DNA of 64,000 bases from Fimbriimonadaceae bacterium (lineage in GTDB: Bacteria; Armatimonadota; Fimbriimonadia; Fimbriimonadales; Fimbriimonadaceae): the NCBI GenBank assembly GCA_019694835.1, contig JAIBBE010000022.1, positions 1 through 64,000 of the forward strand, written 5' to 3'. Below are positions 26,124 to 35,700 of this stretch, in pieces. Numbering within the stretch: position 1 is the stretch's first letter; every line of letters starts with the position of its first letter. A program made the translations under genes and the position numbers. Below the pieces are notes generated by a model. It searched no databases, had not been told where the DNA came from, and worked only from the letters and a program-made list of their open reading frames with translations.

Positions 26124-26738
26124 ATGAATAGACTCATGCGCGCTTCGGCGCTTCTCGTGGTTCTGTCGGTGGCTGGAGCAAGCCAAGCGCTGACGTTCAA
26201 CCTCAACTCCGTGTACACGGGTGCCACGCCCGGCGGCACGGCCCCTTGGGCCACCGTGACCATCACGGACGTAGCCGCCAACATAGTCAATTTGCGAATC
26301 GACCACAACGCGTCGTCGGCTGCTGGCCAGTTCATTTCGAATCTCTATCTGAATCTGGATCCGTTCATTGGCAGCATGACGATCAGCAACGAGGTCAATT
26401 CGAACAAGCGGGATGGCGCGATTGGGCTGTCGCTCAATGGCATCAATGGTGCAGCCGGCAATCAGTTCGATATGGTGGTCCCCTTCGAGACGTCGAACTC
26501 GGGTGGCGGTGTGAACCGACTCAAGCCGGGCGAATTTTGGTCCGCTGACCTCACGGCTAGCGGTCTCTCGTCCTCGAATTTCAACTCGGTGAACAACAAG
26601 GGCAACTACGTGGGAGCTCACGTCCAGGGCATCGCGGGTGGACTTTCGAGTCATATCACCCAGGTGCCTGAGCCGGGCACGATGGCTGCCCTGGGACTCG
26701 GCGCCTTGGCATTCCTTCGACGCCGACGCGCGAAGTAG
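26124..26738 (+). CDS. PEP-CTERM sorting-domain secreted protein
   Basis: A 204-residue exported protein. The signal peptide is about residues 1-23 (ending SQA). The middle is beta-rich, Asn/Gly-rich and cysteine-free. The C-terminus is a textbook PEP-CTERM signal: VPEPGTMAALGLGALAFL, then RRRRAK. An exosortase/EpsH-type transpeptidase is expected to cut it and release or anchor the protein during matrix export; no exosortase gene lies in the window. GGAAGG lies 5 nt before the ATG; an in-frame start 18 nt upstream is less likely. Confidence 0.92.
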   Translation: MNRLMRASALLVVLSVAGASQALTFNLNSVYTGATPGGTAPWATVTITDVAANIVNLRIDHNASSAAGQFISNLYLNLDPFIGSMTISNEVNSNKRDGAIGLSLNGINGAAGNQFDMVVPFETSNSGGGVNRLKPGEFWSADLTASGLSSSNFNSVNNKGNYVGAHVQGIAGGLSSHITQVPEPGTMAALGLGALAFLRRRRAK

Positions 26739-26761
26739 CCTTCGGATAGGAATCTGAACAT

Positions 26762-26790
26762 CGGCCGGCCTCACTTGAGGCTGGCCGTTC
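26762..26790. terminator. Bidirectional terminator-like hairpin
   Basis: CGGCCGGCCTCA (26762-26773) pairs with TGAGGCTGGCCG (26776-26787), 12 bp with one G-T, between the converging PEP-CTERM and deacetylase-like genes. The T-run is short (TTCC). Confidence 0.75.
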
Positions 26791-28509
26791 CTATGCCGCA
26801 GCGCTGAGACTGTCGCCGAGTCGGCTTAACTCGATTCCCGCCTGGGATTTTGCTTCGAGGTCGAGGACAGCTACCGTCCAGTTCATTCCGAGTCGCTGGA
26901 TCGTTCGACTCTTGAGAGGTTTGCCCCCGAAAGCTACCGAAACAGGGTCACCCGAGATCAGCACCGTGAGGTTCTCGAGCTGATCCTCGGCCACGACATT
27001 GAATCCGAACTTCTCGCCATCGGTCCAGGTTCGCGTTCGCAGCGAGCGTCGTGTTCGCTCGTAGCGCGCGATCTCCTGCGGCAGCATGTACTCGAGTTTC
27101 GCGTGCTTGGCGAGCGCTATTGACCGTCGCAGAACCATCGACACATGTCCGTCCTGGGTTGCGGCAGACGTGACGACCACATGGAAACAGCCATGCCGCG
27201 CAACGGTTTGATCAATGATCGCGGACACCGCCGATTCGGGAACGATGTGGCCGGGCATAAAGACTTGATAGGGGATCTCCAAGACCCTCATCGACGACCA
27301 ATCGCGGCGGATCGGGTGGAAGGGCTGGCAGGTTCCGAACGCAAACCCGCTCGTTCCCGGCTGCCGTCCCCCTTTGCTGAGGGATACTTTGCTGCCCGTA
27401 TAGTCGGCGAGTTCGTAAAGCCGGTCATAACGGACCCAGCCGCCATCGGGCAGACGGATGGAAGAGAGCACCGGGATCGAAGCCGCCCGCGACATGGCGA
27501 CGTGCTGAATTTTCAACTTCTCATCGTTGAGGTGGCCGTCTTCGTCGGCGGAGAAGAGCAGTCCAATCTCGTGATCCCACTTTCGGAAGCTGCGGTAGAC
27601 ATCGAGGGCGTAGCCCGGCTGGGCGACGAGCCAGGCAGCGTTGGCTCCCGCCATGGCGAGGACGTTATGCAGGGCCATCACGTTGCCCGGGCTGAACTCC
27701 TCGCAATCGACGCTGATACAGGCTCCACCTTCGGCGTTGTTCGGCCACGGCCAGTACATCGCCAACCGCTTGCCCGTCGTCTCGACCGCTTCCAAAATGA
27801 GCCGTATCCAAACCTCTCGCACGATGTCTGCGTGGGGAGTGATGAACAATGGGTGCTCGGAAGTACCCGCTTGGGCGCGGTCCTTCTCGAAGGAAAGCGC
27901 GATGCCGTCTTCCGCTCGGAGCCGATGATCATCGAGCCGAGCCGAGCCATCACTGGGTCCAACCGCATCGCACTCGACCGAGCGGCCCATACACATCAGG
28001 GCGACGGTCTGACCGACGTGGACGGTAAAGGCGAGGGCTACGCCCTTGCCGACCTTCCTGCGTGACGCCGCAATGCTTCCGGTCGAGGTCTGGGCGATTG
28101 GCTGAGCATCCGTCGCGCGCGCATAGAACCCGCCAAAGAAGCGAGCTGGTCCGGCCTTGTCCGGCCATGCGCGTTCTCCGGCCTTGACCGGAAACACAAG
28201 GTCGCGCGAAGGATGCCGACCATCGTAGTTCGCTTCAAGGCCAAGAACATCTCCGAGACCCCATAGGGACGCGCTGCAGACGATGCTGCCACCCAGCCTC
28301 ATCCAACTCGACAGCCTTTCCCGCATGGACGCGGGCAATTCGCCCTCGCCCGCCATGACCAAGACGTCGACGCTCGACAGGTCAAAGCCTGACTTGAGAT
28401 CCAAGAGGTCAAAGGGAATGCCCGAGTGCTCGAGCACCTCGCGGTAGTACGCGGAGTGGGGATCGCTGCCCAGCAGCAGGCCAACACGGGCAAATTCGTT
28501 TTCAAGCAT
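26791..28509 (-). CDS. Large protein with glutamine-amidotransferase-like and polysaccharide-deacetylase-like regions
   Basis: A 572-residue protein with no clear signal peptide. Residues 1-200 resemble a ThuA/class I amidotransferase-like fold (VGLLLGSDPHS, VDVLVMAGEGELP, LGGSIVCSASLWG). Residues about 260-450 look like a degenerate NodB/polysaccharide deacetylase barrel: CISVDCEEFSPGN, a His in KWDHEIGLLFSADEDGH, and a later HVVVTSAATQDGH. The tail is a beta-sandwich-like domain. If active it would trim acetyl groups from a polysaccharide, but only part of the metal triad is obvious. It converges with the PEP-CTERM gene. Confidence 0.6.
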   Translation of the reverse strand: MLENEFARVGLLLGSDPHSAYYREVLEHSGIPFDLLDLKSGFDLSSVDVLVMAGEGELPASMRERLSSWMRLGGSIVCSASLWGLGDVLGLEANYDGRHPSRDLVFPVKAGERAWPDKAGPARFFGGFYARATDAQPIAQTSTGSIAASRRKVGKGVALAFTVHVGQTVALMCMGRSVECDAVGPSDGSARLDDHRLRAEDGIALSFEKDRAQAGTSEHPLFITPHADIVREVWIRLILEAVETTGKRLAMYWPWPNNAEGGACISVDCEEFSPGNVMALHNVLAMAGANAAWLVAQPGYALDVYRSFRKWDHEIGLLFSADEDGHLNDEKLKIQHVAMSRAASIPVLSSIRLPDGGWVRYDRLYELADYTGSKVSLSKGGRQPGTSGFAFGTCQPFHPIRRDWSSMRVLEIPYQVFMPGHIVPESAVSAIIDQTVARHGCFHVVVTSAATQDGHVSMVLRRSIALAKHAKLEYMLPQEIARYERTRRSLRTRTWTDGEKFGFNVVAEDQLENLTVLISGDPVSVAFGGKPLKSRTIQRLGMNWTVAVLDLEAKSQAGIELSRLGDSLSAAA

Positions 28510-28596
28510 AGGGCCGTGCTTCCAATTATCGGTGCGTTCTCGCGTGGCAAAGAGGGTTCTTTGTCCTATTCGACATGGCTACACGGGGACCGCGTG

Positions 28597-28602
28597 TATA
28601 CT
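28597..28602 (+). promoter_or_regulatory. -10 box (TATACT) of a leaderless start
   Basis: TATACT is followed by CAAATC (6 nt) and the ATG at 28609. Confidence 0.6.
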
Positions 28603-28608
28603 CAAATC

Positions 28609-29268
28609 ATGTCGAGCATCATCCGAACCGTCGTTGTGGACGACGAAGCGCCTTACCGAAACGCCCTCCAAAAGACACTGGGCCTCATGCCCGAGTGCGA
28701 ACTGCTTTCGGTCTGCGCGGACGGCATGGAAGCGCTCGAATTCTGCTTGCAGAACCCGCCGGACGTGCTCCTGACCGACATCAACATGCCGCGCATGAAC
28801 GGTATTGAGCTGATCAAAGCCCTTCTGAAGCAGGAGAAGACCGTCCGGGTGGTCATCCTGACCGTCAACGAGGACGACGACACGATCTTCGATGCAATCG
28901 CTGCAGGCGCGCTCGGCTACCTCCTCAAGACCTCGACTCCCCAGGAAGTCATCGACGCCATTCGTGCCGCCGAACAGGGTGGAGCCAGGCTCACGCCCAA
29001 GGTCGCCACTAAGATCATCCGCGCCTTCCCGCCGCGTGACAATCGCCTCAAGGGCGACGAAGCTGAATTTTACGTTTTGAGCCCGCGCGAAGAGGAGATT
29101 CTCGATCTCATGGCCAAGGGCCTCCGCAACAAAGAGATCGCCGATCAGCTTTTCATCGCCGAAAAAACAGTCAAGAATCACGTCAGTTCGATCCTCGATA
29201 AGCTCCAGGTCAACAGCCGAACCGAGGCCGTTATCAAGCAGCTTGATCGCAAGGCTCCGAGCGCCTGA
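28609..29268 (+). CDS. NarL/FixJ-family response regulator
   Basis: A 219-residue two-component regulator. The receiver domain (residues about 5-122) has the acidic pair Asp11-Asp12, phosphoacceptor Asp57 (LLTDINMPRMNG), Thr near residue 84 (ILTVNEDDD) and Lys (YLLKTSTP). The C-terminal LuxR-type helix-turn-helix is SPREEEILDLMAKGLRNKEIA and EKTVKNHVSSILDKLQV. No histidine kinase is adjacent, so it is an orphan here. A -10 box 6 nt before the ATG and no Shine-Dalgarno suggest a leaderless mRNA. purM starts 20 nt after the stop with its own -10. Confidence 0.96.
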   Translation: MSSIIRTVVVDDEAPYRNALQKTLGLMPECELLSVCADGMEALEFCLQNPPDVLLTDINMPRMNGIELIKALLKQEKTVRVVILTVNEDDDTIFDAIAAGALGYLLKTSTPQEVIDAIRAAEQGGARLTPKVATKIIRAFPPRDNRLKGDEAEFYVLSPREEEILDLMAKGLRNKEIADQLFIAEKTVKNHVSSILDKLQVNSRTEAVIKQLDRKAPSA

Positions 29269-29275
29269 ACTCCGG

Positions 29276-29281
29276 TAAAGT
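29276..29281 (+). promoter_or_regulatory. -10 box (TAAAGT) of a leaderless start
   Basis: TAAAGT is followed by CTGCTC (6 nt) and the ATG at 29288. Confidence 0.5.
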
Positions 29282-29287
29282 CTGCTC

Positions 29288-30328
29288 ATGACCGATGAGC
29301 CGCTGACTTACCGGACGTCCGGTGTGGACATCGACGAGGCCGAGCGAGCCCTTCGAGCCATCCAAGATCCTATCCGCGCGACCTTCAACGAGAGTGTGGT
29401 GGGAGGTATTGGCGGCTTTGGCGGCATGTTCGCGGCGAACTTTCCCGATCTGGAACGCCCCGTCTTGGTAAGCAGTATCGACGGCGTGGGAACGAAGACC
29501 AAGGTCGCCTCGATGGTCGGCGATTTCTCCGGACTTGGCGCAGATATCGTTAACCACTGCATCAATGACATCCTGTGTCAGGGAGCCCGTCCGCTGTTCT
29601 TCCTCGACTATTTCGGCTGCTCGAAGTTGTCGCCGGTCGAGTTTCAGGCCGTCGTGGGTGGTGCGGCAGCAGCGTGCCAGGCGGTGGGTTGTGTTTTGCT
29701 TGGTGGAGAAACTGCCGAAATGCCGGGCGTTTATCACGACGGCGAGATCGACATCGTGGGCTCAATCGTAGGTGTTGTCGATGACAGCAAGCGTCTTCCA
29801 CGGGGGAAGATGAAGCCCGGCGATGTGATCATCGGCATTGCAAGCAACGGCCTCCACACGAACGGTTACAGCCTGGCCCGCCGCGCTCTCTTTGAGGTCG
29901 GCGGCCTCTCGGTGCGCGATATCGTGCCGGGCACGGATGACCTGATCGGGGACAGCTTGCTCCGGCCTCATAAGTGCTACTTCAATGCGGTCTATCCCTT
30001 GCTGCAAGAAACCTCGGATGTTTATGCACTGGCACATTTGACCGGTGGAGGATTCCACGACAACATTCCTCGCGTTATCCCTCCGGATTGCACAGCAGCC
30101 ATTGATCGCCGAAGCTGGCAGCCGCTGCCGATATTCAGGCTGATTCAAGAATCGGGCGGCATTTCGGACCAGGAAATGTACAGGGCTTTCAACATGGGGA
30201 TTGGAATGATCGGGGTGGTTGACAAGGACGCGTCGATGGGCATCGTTGACAGCCTTAACGCATCTGGTGAAATGGCGGCGGTGATCGGTGAACTCCAGAA
30301 GGGAACCCGCGACGTTCAAATCATTTGA
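29288..30328 (+). CDS. purM: Phosphoribosylformylglycinamidine cyclo-ligase (AIR synthetase)
   Basis: A 346-residue enzyme closing the imidazole ring in purine synthesis with ATP. Signatures are YRTSGVDIDEAERA, IDGVGTKTKVA, NHCINDILCQGARPLFFLDYF (in parts), GGETAEMPG, GIASNGLHTNGYSLAR, the conserved AHLTGGGFHDNIPRVIP, and FNMGIGMI. Length is normal. Probably expressed from its own leaderless promoter; nuoM follows after 22 nt. Confidence 0.97.
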   Translation: MTDEPLTYRTSGVDIDEAERALRAIQDPIRATFNESVVGGIGGFGGMFAANFPDLERPVLVSSIDGVGTKTKVASMVGDFSGLGADIVNHCINDILCQGARPLFFLDYFGCSKLSPVEFQAVVGGAAAACQAVGCVLLGGETAEMPGVYHDGEIDIVGSIVGVVDDSKRLPRGKMKPGDVIIGIASNGLHTNGYSLARRALFEVGGLSVRDIVPGTDDLIGDSLLRPHKCYFNAVYPLLQETSDVYALAHLTGGGFHDNIPRVIPPDCTAAIDRRSWQPLPIFRLIQESGGISDQEMYRAFNMGIGMIGVVDKDASMGIVDSLNASGEMAAVIGELQKGTRDVQII

Positions 30329-30350
30329 TTTGAGCTAGAATCCAGGCTGC

Positions 30351-32081
30351 ATGGAGCAATCGACCGGATTTGGGATTCTGAGCCTCGTCACGTTCATGCC
30401 GCTATTCGGCGCGATCCTGATGATGTTCATTCCTCAGGAGTTCACGAAGGTCGTCAAGGTCTTCGCACTGGGCATCAGCCTTGCCACCCTTGGACTGAGT
30501 TTGGGAGTGGTCGCGCAGTTCCAGGGCGGAACTTACCACCTGCAAATGGTCGAATCGGCCAAGTGGGTCCCCGCTCTCGGCATTAGCTACAAAATGGGGA
30601 TCGACGGCATTAGCTTGTGGCTGGTTGCCCTCACGACGTTTCTGACCGTCATTAGCGTTTGGTTTAGCTTTTACGTGGAAAAGCGGGTCAAAACGTACAT
30701 GATCACGATCCTGATGCTGGAGACCGCCATGCTCGGCGTCTTCCTCGCCCAGGACATGATCCTGTTCTACACGTTCTTCGAGGCCTCGCTGATCCCGATG
30801 GCGTTGCTCATCTACATCTGGGGTGGAGAGCGCCGAAACTACGCCGCCGTCAAGTTCTTCGTTTACACCTTCGTCGGTTCGATCTTCATGCTTCTGGGCA
30901 TGATCGTGCTCTTCAACTTGAACAAAACGGCGACCGGAGTCGGCACGTTCGACATGATGGCGATCCAGAATTCGGTCGCGAACGGCACGCTCTGGAAGGA
31001 CGCGATGCAGATACAGCCGCTGATCTTCTGGTCGTTTGCCATTGCGTTCATGGTCAAGTGTCCGATGTTCCCGTTCCACACGTGGCTTCCCGACGCCCAC
31101 GTCGAGGCTCCGACCGCGGGTTCGATCATACTCGCGGGCGTTCTCTTGAAAATGGGGACCTACGGGTTCCTTCGGTTCTGCCTCCCGCTCTTCCCCGACG
31201 TGATCCGCGACCAAGTCGTGATCATCATGGTCCTCGCCGTGATCGGGATCATCTACGGTGCGTTGGTGGCTGCTGTCCAGCCGGACGTCAAAAAACTGGT
31301 CGCCTACTCGTCGGTCGCGCACATGGGCTTCGTCATGCTCGGCATCTTCTCGCTAACCTACGACGGAATGATGGGTGGTGCGTACCAGCAGCTCAATCAC
31401 GGCATCAGCACCGGCGCATTATTCTTGCTCATTGGCCTCATTTATGAGCGACGCCATACGCGGCAGTTCAAGGATTTCGGCGGTCTCAAGGCGCAGATGC
31501 CGATCTTCGCCGCACTGTTCCTGATCATCATGCTCAGCAGCGTCGGATTACCCGGCTTGAACGGCTTTATCGGCGAGTTCCTCGCCTTGCTCGGGGCGTT
31601 CCAGGCGTCGTATGCGGGCGCATTTGGCCTGAACATCTGGTTCGCGGTGGTCGCTGCGATTGGCGTCGTGCTCGCCGCCGTTTACCTGCTGATCATGTTC
31701 ATGAAGATGTTCTACGGGCCGAACGACAACCCGGAAAACAAACGGCTCAAGGATCTCAAGCCGTGGGAAATCGCGATGGTCGGAAGTTTGGTCTTGTTTG
31801 CGTTCTGGGGAGGTTTGTATCCGAATACCTTCCTAAAACCGATGGAAGCATCGATCGGCGCGACCCGAATGATGGCCCTCAATCCGGTCGGTCAGCGCCC
31901 AAGCTTCACCGACCTCAAGCTAGAAATCGACCGAGACGGGAATCTGGTCGAAGTCGAACAACGGAAGCGAAACGGCGACTTGGAGGACTTCACCGTTGTC
32001 CGCCAAATCGCCCCTGCCAACCTCCACTTCCCGTTCAAGCCGAATCAGGACGACGCCAAGAAAGCGGCGATGCTTCGCTGA
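30351..32081 (+). CDS. nuoM: NADH-quinone oxidoreductase subunit M (complex I antiporter-like)
   Basis: A 576-residue membrane protein with about 14 predicted spans, one of the proton-pumping antiporter-like subunits of complex I. Diagnostic segments are the essential Glu in MLETAMLGVFLAQD, the Lys in FMVKCPMFPFHTWLPDAHVEAPT, SVAHMGFVMLG, NHGISTGALFLLIG and GLPGLNGFIGEF. A charged C-terminal tail of about 75 residues beyond the last span is longer than in E. coli NuoM. No other nuo genes flank it, so it is either separated from the main operon or an extra copy. A TAGAAT box lies 9 nt before the ATG. Its stop overlaps the next start by one base (TGATG). Confidence 0.95.
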   Translation: MEQSTGFGILSLVTFMPLFGAILMMFIPQEFTKVVKVFALGISLATLGLSLGVVAQFQGGTYHLQMVESAKWVPALGISYKMGIDGISLWLVALTTFLTVISVWFSFYVEKRVKTYMITILMLETAMLGVFLAQDMILFYTFFEASLIPMALLIYIWGGERRNYAAVKFFVYTFVGSIFMLLGMIVLFNLNKTATGVGTFDMMAIQNSVANGTLWKDAMQIQPLIFWSFAIAFMVKCPMFPFHTWLPDAHVEAPTAGSIILAGVLLKMGTYGFLRFCLPLFPDVIRDQVVIIMVLAVIGIIYGALVAAVQPDVKKLVAYSSVAHMGFVMLGIFSLTYDGMMGGAYQQLNHGISTGALFLLIGLIYERRHTRQFKDFGGLKAQMPIFAALFLIIMLSSVGLPGLNGFIGEFLALLGAFQASYAGAFGLNIWFAVVAAIGVVLAAVYLLIMFMKMFYGPNDNPENKRLKDLKPWEIAMVGSLVLFAFWGGLYPNTFLKPMEASIGATRMMALNPVGQRPSFTDLKLEIDRDGNLVEVEQRKRNGDLEDFTVVRQIAPANLHFPFKPNQDDAKKAAMLR

Positions 32082-32734
32082 TGGACGGACGAGAACGCCT
32101 TGTTCTGGCTTCGCGGGGAGGACCAGTGGACCGTCAGCCCATACTCGTGTGGTCCGAATCGCCCGGGCATGAAGCTGATGGCGTCGTAGTGAGCCTCGCA
32201 GGCCTCGCTGACGCCCTCCGTACGCATCCGGACCAGCTTGTTCTGGCCGAGATCGTCAGCCCGTTTGGATTCGCCAAGAGGCAGGGAGTGGACCTTAACG
32301 AGGTTTTGCGGGACGACCCGGCTCGTGGCGAAGGGATGCTGAGCGACTTTGCCGCCAAGGTCCGTGATGAAGTCGCGCTGGCTCTTGAAACGGGCGCAGA
32401 CGGCATCTTCTATAGGCTCGACGGCGCATATCCAGCCGCTTCCAGTCCGATGGAGTACGGCGGCCACTTCCTTGAAATCGACCGGGCACTGCTCTCCGAG
32501 GTTCGCGACGCGCGACTCAACATCCTTTTTGTGGAGGGCGGGGAAGAGACCTACTTTGACTGCCTCACCGATCTGCCTGCCCACGTCCTTGCATGGGATT
32601 TCGCCCAAACGGGAATCGATGTGGCAACCATGCGGGCCATCCGCACTGGTGCCCTTGCCGCGCCGAGCGACGATGCCGATATCAGGCTCCTGAGATCGTT
32701 CGACGGCACACTCGACAGCCTGCGCGACTCCTAG
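32081..32734 (+). CDS. Short uroporphyrinogen-decarboxylase-like protein
   Basis: A 217-residue protein, shorter than true HemE (about 340 residues). The pattern EVALALETGADGIFYRLDGA, then FVEGGEETYFD, then PAHVLAWDFAQTGIDVATM matches the C-terminal half of the URO-D/methyltransferase barrel, including the strand-helix unit with Trp-Asp. The catalytic N-terminal Arg motif of HemE is missing, so heme synthesis is unlikely. It is translationally coupled to nuoM (TGATG), but no functional link is obvious. Confidence 0.65.
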   Translation: MDGRERLVLASRGGPVDRQPILVWSESPGHEADGVVVSLAGLADALRTHPDQLVLAEIVSPFGFAKRQGVDLNEVLRDDPARGEGMLSDFAAKVRDEVALALETGADGIFYRLDGAYPAASSPMEYGGHFLEIDRALLSEVRDARLNILFVEGGEETYFDCLTDLPAHVLAWDFAQTGIDVATMRAIRTGALAAPSDDADIRLLRSFDGTLDSLRDS

Positions 32735-32768
32735 TCTATCGCCGCGTTCCACCCATCATCGGACCCGT

Positions 32769-35700
32769 TTAGGGGCAGGGCACTGTGAACGACGTTTGCT
32801 GAGAGCCGCCGAAATTCCAGTTGTTTGCGCCTGAGCGTCCGGAAACGTCAATCCGGAACTGCGTACCAGGAGCGGTGAACACTCGAGCCGTTCGCGCCTG
32901 AGCGCTCCAGGTCATCGTCCCGCCGCGAATTGAGATGGGGATCGTACTGAAGGGAGCTGCACTTCCGATCGAGCCAATGGGCGGGTTGAGACTTAGGGTT
33001 GGTCCGTCGCCCTTGACTCCGTTCGACAACGTCGTTGAGATGTTGGTCTCGGCCCCGACCACGAACCGCGTGAACTCGTCGCCGGGAATGTTCCACTCCC
33101 AACGGCGAACGATCAAACGTGTTCGATGCCCAAGTGTATGATTGGATGCGCCTACTTGGAATGGCATGGAGCCAGTGTGGAAGGGGCCAGCATACAGTGA
33201 ACTATCAAAAGTCGCTACGTCGATAAGGTGTACCCCTTGGAACAGGCCATCAACTTCTAATTGATAAACCCCAGGAGCAACGGTGTCGAGATCAGGAATA
33301 ACGAACTCATGCTCACCTTCCGTCTGAGGCCCTAGGTTGATCACCCTCCCCGCAATCCTTGCGACGACGGATTCGGATTCCGCGCATTCGTAACGGATAA
33401 CGGGATTGCGAGGGTCATCGTCGTCTACGGAGAGAACACGCATTCGACCCGGCACGACAACAACAGGTGGCTCGACCGGTGGCGGGGTAACAAGTGCGTA
33501 GAAATTCATTACAACACCTGTCACGTGAGCGATCAACGTGTACACAGCAGTCTTAGTTTCGTTGCGCAAGAGCTGGCCGAGGTTCACTGTTCGATCCGAC
33601 ACCAAGTGACAGTTTACGAGCCGTTCGTTGAGGATGTTAACCTGCACGAATTCAAGATCTATCGAGGAGGTGTTCTTGACGTGCACGCCGATCTCAAAAG
33701 GTTGTCCAGCCGTGACGGAGTCGGGTCCAGTTAATGTGATGTCTAAACTCGGGGCTGCGACCGTTAACGGTGCGCTTTCAAGATTGCTTTCCAGCGGAAC
33801 CGGAACCTGGCCGAGCATGAGGTTGCCTGTGCTTCGGCCAGGCAGGCGATACTCGCCGGGGATGTCGCCGCGAATCGTCCAGATGGCTTGCTTATTCTCG
33901 CCCGGCAAGAGCGTTCCCAGTTGCTTGGTTGTTGGTTGGGGAACCCCGAACAAATCGGGCAAACCAATACCGTTCGGCAGCGAAAGCGTCGCGTCGACAT
34001 CGCGTATCTCAAACGCGCTTGTCCGGTTTTGAATCGTGACCGATGCATCCCAGAATTGCTTGAGGATACGGATACTGCCTGGCGTGATGATCCAAGTTGT
34101 TGTCTTCTCCGTAAAGGTGCCGTCGAACTTCATTTCTCGACCGTCGATGACGCCTCCACCTTCAAAAGTCGATGAATATCCGCCCGTGCTCGTTGGCAAC
34201 GGGGCGATGACGTTGTAGATCGGAATCGCGCCGATCTCCATGTAGATCACAAAGTCGTACACCCAGAAGTTCTGCGGATCTTCGAGATTAACGCCACGTG
34301 AGGTGATCTGTTCGAGCGTCAGAGGCGTCGTCGTGATCTGCGTAATCTGGAGCGCGTTGCCCTCTTCCAAAGAGATGGTCAATGCATTGCTGCCACTGAC
34401 GATTTCGACGCTGCCCGATTTGGGCATGTAATTCTGGGCGAAACCGTGTACGACTGCATTGCCGAGGGGAACGGCGACCGTTCGTGGATTGCCTCCGGCA
34501 TCGACCACGTAACCGCCAGCACCTGTCGCGTATGGCCGAGGGTCATTGCCGACGACCACGATGCCATTCGAGATTCCGTCGCCCGTACGAGCATTCGTAA
34601 GCCGAACTTGCAGTTGGGCGACGGGCTGAGGGTGGATCGTGATGGCTTGCGATTGTGAATACGTCTCGGCGCCGACGACGACCATTTGTCCGGAGATATC
34701 ACCGGGCGTCTGGTTGGCGGGCGTGTTCACCTGGAACGTGATCTGCTTCGACTCACCAGGCTCGATGACGCCGGGAAGCGGCGACACGCGAGTCGCAAAG
34801 GGGACTCCGTTGAGACGAATGTCGCTGATGGTCTGCGCCTGAGAGCCCGTGTTGCGAACGACGGTCGTGAGTTCCTGCTGGTCTCCCGGCCAGGTCTGGA
34901 CACTCGGGGGACTGAAGGTCAGTCGGTGGGGCTGAGCATCGACCAGAAGTTCGGCATCAGCGCGGTTGTTGGCGGGCAAATCATCGCGGTTCGTCCGGAT
35001 GGCGACGAACGGCTTGTGGACTGGTTCGCGAACGACGAACGACGGCGAAGTCAGGGATGTATGCGCCGTGTACGGCTGAAGGGTGACCGTCGTTGTCCCA
35101 AGAAGAACGGCAGCCGAGCCATCGCGCTTGTCGTAGAAGTCCACATTCGCGACCAACGGCATATCACCCGTGTTGCGCACGTTGGCGGTCATCGTGACGC
35201 TCGCCTCATGTGCTGGGAACGGGGTACTAAAGGTGATGTCCTCGGTCCGCACGCTGAGGTCGTAAAGCGGCGCGGTCGTGAAGGCCTTGGGCTCCGTGGA
35301 AGCGGCATTGCCGGCTTCATCGGTCAAGTCCAGAATGAAGCGGTAGGGCGTCTTGGAACTTAGCCCCTTGATCAGAACCTCCTGGTAGGTCGCCAGTGTC
35401 GGCGAACCCTGCTCTTGGAACCGGAAGTCGTTCGTGGCCTGCAAGCCGTAGCGCACCGATCCGCGCGTTGGCTCGTCGCAGCGCCAGTAGAGGATCGCGG
35501 AATTCCAGCGGACGTCGCGCACTCCGACTTCAAGGATCTTGGGGGGTGTGGTCTCGACAACGAACTTGCGTCCGGTCGGGGGAGTCTGGACGTTCCCGGC
35601 CAAGTCTTTGGCGCGCACCGCGAAGGAGTGCGCGCCGACTCCGAGCGCGGAGGTGGTTGTCTGGGTAGTTGGCGCCCAAGCCGACCACCCGCCGCCGTCG

